Shown here in pieces: positions 31,300 through 33,574 of a stretch of DNA of 33,574 bases. The translations under genes and the position numbers were made by a program. How positions within the stretch are numbered: position 1 is the first letter of the stretch; each line of letters starts with the position of its first letter. The notes beneath the pieces are model-generated. The model worked only from the letters and a program-made list of their open reading frames with translations. It made no database searches and was not told the origin of the DNA. The DNA comes from JADGRB01 sp036267635 (lineage in GTDB: Bacteria > Myxococcota_A > Polyangia > Fen-1088), in contig DATAVR010000182.1 in NCBI GenBank assembly GCA_036267635.1, positions 1-33,574 of the forward strand, given 5' to 3'.

Positions 31300-33390
31300 T
31301 TAGCCGGCGCCGGTCACGCGGGCCGGCAGGACCACCATCGTGGCGCCGGCCCAGTAGAGGCGCTTCTGGATCGCCAGCGCGGTCTCGTTGTGCAAGAGGC
31401 GCTGGTACCAGCGCTCGTGCTCGAACACCACCTTGCCGGCGAAGAAGGTGACGACCGAGTAGTTCCGCATGATCCCGAGGCAGAGCTTCTCCGCCTCGGC
31501 CACCGCGTCGGTGCCGATGCTGAAGCGGTAGTCCGACGGCACGCCGAGCTCGGTGGCCACGGCGCTGTAGCGCTTGAGCATCGCCTCGGTGGTGGCCTCC
31601 AGCGCCTCGACCGCCTCGGCCCCCTTGAAGCCGCCCGAGTCGATCACGCCGACCGAGACGAAGAGCAGGTTCTTGAAGTGTGAAGGAAAAGCGCGGAACA
31701 CGTTGAGGACGGTGTGGATCCCGATGCCGCCGAAGCTCGGCACCAGCACGACCGCCGTCGGCGCCTGCCGCTCGGTGATCGGCAGGGGCGCCAGGTCGGC
31801 CGAGGCGCCGAGGTGTCTCGCGTCCTGGTAGAGCTGCGCCAGCTTCATGCGCACGCGCCGGTAGTGACCGCGGATGACGAAGCAGAGCCCGATGACGGCG
31901 CCCGTGCAGAGCAAAGTGATCCAGCCACCCTCCTTGAACTTCTCCATCACGGTGATGACCAGGATGGTCGCGCAAAGCAGAAATCCGACCGTGAACAGCA
32001 GCGCCTTGCGGTGCCAGTGCTTCGCCTCGCCCCGCCCCTGCCAGGTATGGCGGAGCATGCCGAACATCGACAGCGAGAAGGTCAGGAAGACGTTGATGCT
32101 GTACATGACCACCAGCGTCCCGACGTCGCCCTTGGCGTAGAGCAACGCGGCCAACGACGTCGCGCCCATCAGCACGATGCCGTTGTGGGTGGTCAGGCGA
32201 TCCGACAGCGCGGCGAACCGGCGCGGCACCCAGGAGTCGACCGCCATGTTCGCCAGCACGCGCGGCCCGTCGATGAAGCCGGCCTGCGCCGCGACGACCA
32301 GCAGGATCCCCTCGGAGAGCATGGTGACGACGACCAGCACGCGCCCGAGCGGCAGATGGGCGGTGAGCCGCTCGGAGAGCACGGCGTTCATCGTCTTTCC
32401 CTCGACCGGTGCGATGTGCCACAGCAGGTAGCAGACCAGGAGTCCCGAGGCGGTGAAGGCCAGCGAGGTCGCCATGTAGACCATGGTCCGCTTGGCGGTC
32501 TGCACGCGGGGCTCGCGCATGATCGGCAGGCCGTTCGAGACCGCCTCGATCCCGGTGTAGGTCCCGCCGCCGAGCGAGTAGGCGTGCACGAAGAGCAGCA
32601 GCATGCCCCCCGCGCCCAGCGTGGCCAGGCCACTGTGAAAGCCGGTCCCTACGGCGCGGGCGGTGGCGGGCAGCTCGGGGACGTGGGCGACGATGCCGCC
32701 CACGATGAGCGCCAGGTGGGTCACGCAGAAGAGGATGAAGACCGGCGCCAGCGCGATCGCCGACTCCTTCGCCCCGCGGAGGTTGAGCGTGGTCAGCGCC
32801 GCGATGAAGAAGATCTCCATCGGCATCTTGAGGGCGAGCCAGCCCGGGGGCAGAAAGCTGAAGATCGCGTCGCCGGCCGCGGCGATCGAGACGGTGATGG
32901 TCAAGATGTAGTCGACCAGCAGCGCGGAGCCGGAGGTGACGCCGGCCGCCTTGCCGAGCAGCTTGGTGGCGACGACGTAGCCGCCGCCGCCGTGGGGAAA
33001 CTCTTCGATGATGCCGCGGTAGGCAGCCGAGATGATGAACACCGTCATCGCCATGACCGCGGCGAGCGCGACGGCCAGATAGGTATGCGACTGGAGGTTC
33101 TTGAATGCCTCTTCCGGACCGTACGCCGATGACGAGAGGCCGTCGGCGCCGAGGCCCACCCAGGCCAAAAACGGGATCAGCGAGATGTGGTGGAAGACGC
33201 GCGAATCGTGGATGTCGCGCGGGCTGCCGAACAGCGCGCGCTTGACCCGCAGGCCGAGCGACCGATCGCCATCAGCGTCTCCGAAGATCTCCGAGGTGAT
33301 CGAGGTTTCTCGCGGAACGCCATCCGCGGGAGGGGTCGTGGGCTGCTCGGTAGGCGCGGCAACAGGGGAAGACGGCTCCGCTTGAGTCAT
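31300..33390 (-). CDS. APC-superfamily transporter, KimA-like, possible K+ importer
   Basis: A 696-aa protein. The N-terminal 50 residues are soluble, followed by about 12 transmembrane helices starting at 'LIPFLAWVGLGADGLSSSAYGPEEAF', which is the region that marks KimA/YdaO-type APC members. The 'EEFPHGGGGYVVATKLLGKAAG' segment is the usual first intracellular loop. The C-terminal 170 residues ('TAVVLVPSFGGIGIHTVLNVFRAFP') form a soluble USP-like domain. KimA imports potassium with protons in Bacillus and is inhibited by c-di-AMP; that function is known for the family but not shown here. The gene starts at the ATG at 33390, with a weak upstream site. Confidence 0.83.
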   Translation of the reverse strand: MTQAEPSSPVAAPTEQPTTPPADGVPRETSITSEIFGDADGDRSLGLRVKRALFGSPRDIHDSRVFHHISLIPFLAWVGLGADGLSSSAYGPEEAFKNLQSHTYLAVALAAVMAMTVFIISAAYRGIIEEFPHGGGGYVVATKLLGKAAGVTSGSALLVDYILTITVSIAAAGDAIFSFLPPGWLALKMPMEIFFIAALTTLNLRGAKESAIALAPVFILFCVTHLALIVGGIVAHVPELPATARAVGTGFHSGLATLGAGGMLLLFVHAYSLGGGTYTGIEAVSNGLPIMREPRVQTAKRTMVYMATSLAFTASGLLVCYLLWHIAPVEGKTMNAVLSERLTAHLPLGRVLVVVTMLSEGILLVVAAQAGFIDGPRVLANMAVDSWVPRRFAALSDRLTTHNGIVLMGATSLAALLYAKGDVGTLVVMYSINVFLTFSLSMFGMLRHTWQGRGEAKHWHRKALLFTVGFLLCATILVITVMEKFKEGGWITLLCTGAVIGLCFVIRGHYRRVRMKLAQLYQDARHLGASADLAPLPITERQAPTAVVLVPSFGGIGIHTVLNVFRAFPSHFKNLLFVSVGVIDSGGFKGAEAVEALEATTEAMLKRYSAVATELGVPSDYRFSIGTDAVAEAEKLCLGIMRNYSVVTFFAGKVVFEHERWYQRLLHNETALAIQKRLYWAGATMVVLPARVTGAG

Positions 33391-33541
33391 GCGACGCCAT
33401 GCTACTTACGCAATGTGTATGCCTTGTTTCGCCGACGGTAATTGCCCGTAAAAACCTGGCGTTATGCAGTGTCCAGCATTGCAAAACACAACGGGACCAG
33501 GCCCGGGACGTTGCATATTGAAATGCGAGCGAGGGGCTAAC
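33391..33541. other. Intergenic region with AT-richer segments
   Basis: About 150 nt between the permease start and the right-edge reading frame. It contains AT-richer stretches, including TTGCATATTGAAATGC near 33511-33526, which may be promoter elements. No clear motif was assigned. Confidence 0.4.
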
Positions 33542-33574
33542 GCGTGCCGGTGAATCCTTCCTTGGCGAGCGAGT
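33542..33574 (+). CDS. Possible start of a further gene, truncated at window edge
   Basis: A GTG at 33542 follows a GAGGGG sequence by 5 nt and opens a frame reading VPVNPSLASE to the window end. Only about 11 codons are visible, so no product can be named. Confidence 0.3.

Overview
The window is GC-rich (roughly two thirds G+C by eye) with densely packed genes. It most likely comes from the chromosome of a myxobacterium-like organism (Myxococcota, Polyangia type). Supporting signs are a membrane-anchored Ser/Thr kinase, sigma54/enhancer-binding-protein regulation, many lipoproteins with long Gly/Ser/Thr/Ala linkers, a TonB_C-fused TonB receptor and several secreted hydrolases. The lineage is an inference from gene style; there is no rRNA gene or complete tRNA gene to confirm it.

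Left edge (1-847): the 5' part of a ribbon-helix-helix antitoxin-like gene runs off the window. It is followed by a 15-bp inverted repeat and by the 3' half of a tRNA-Val(CAC)-like gene with correct tRNA geometry but no 5' half. This looks like the right-hand attachment site of an integrated element. A Ser/Thr kinase gene follows (848-2506).

Core module (2564-13141): this is the most interesting part. A sensor histidine kinase, an NtrC-type response regulator, a TonB-dependent receptor with an N-terminal TonB_C domain, a lipoprotein, exbB-exbD-tonB, and a minus-strand operon (outer-membrane barrel, DUF2938-like, DUF2306-like) form one cluster. Three intergenic regions each contain a sigma54 promoter (GG-N10-GC) preceded by inverted repeats built on the half-site TGTCCGCG/CGCGGACA. 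The simplest reading is a self-contained sigma54 regulon: the kinase activates the regulator, which binds the three sites and switches on the receptor, its energising complex, its own gene and the accessory membrane operon. The substrate is unknown.

Middle (13247-21545): a lipoprotein, an XRE-cupin regulator, a metzincin protease with TPR-like repeats, a small membrane protein, a large glycoside-hydrolase-like lipoprotein and a divergent WD40 lipoprotein.

Right part (21702-33574): a porin and MHS-family transporter pair, small proteins, a membrane peptide plus C39 peptidase-like lipoprotein pair, a beta-carbonic anhydrase, a small basic protein, a decayed di-haem cytochrome c peroxidase, a GH43-CBM32 lipoprotein, a GlxA-type regulator divergent from a GFA-family protein, a KimA/APC-type transporter, and possibly the first codons of a further gene at the right edge. 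No CRISPR array, intact insertion sequence or replication origin was seen.
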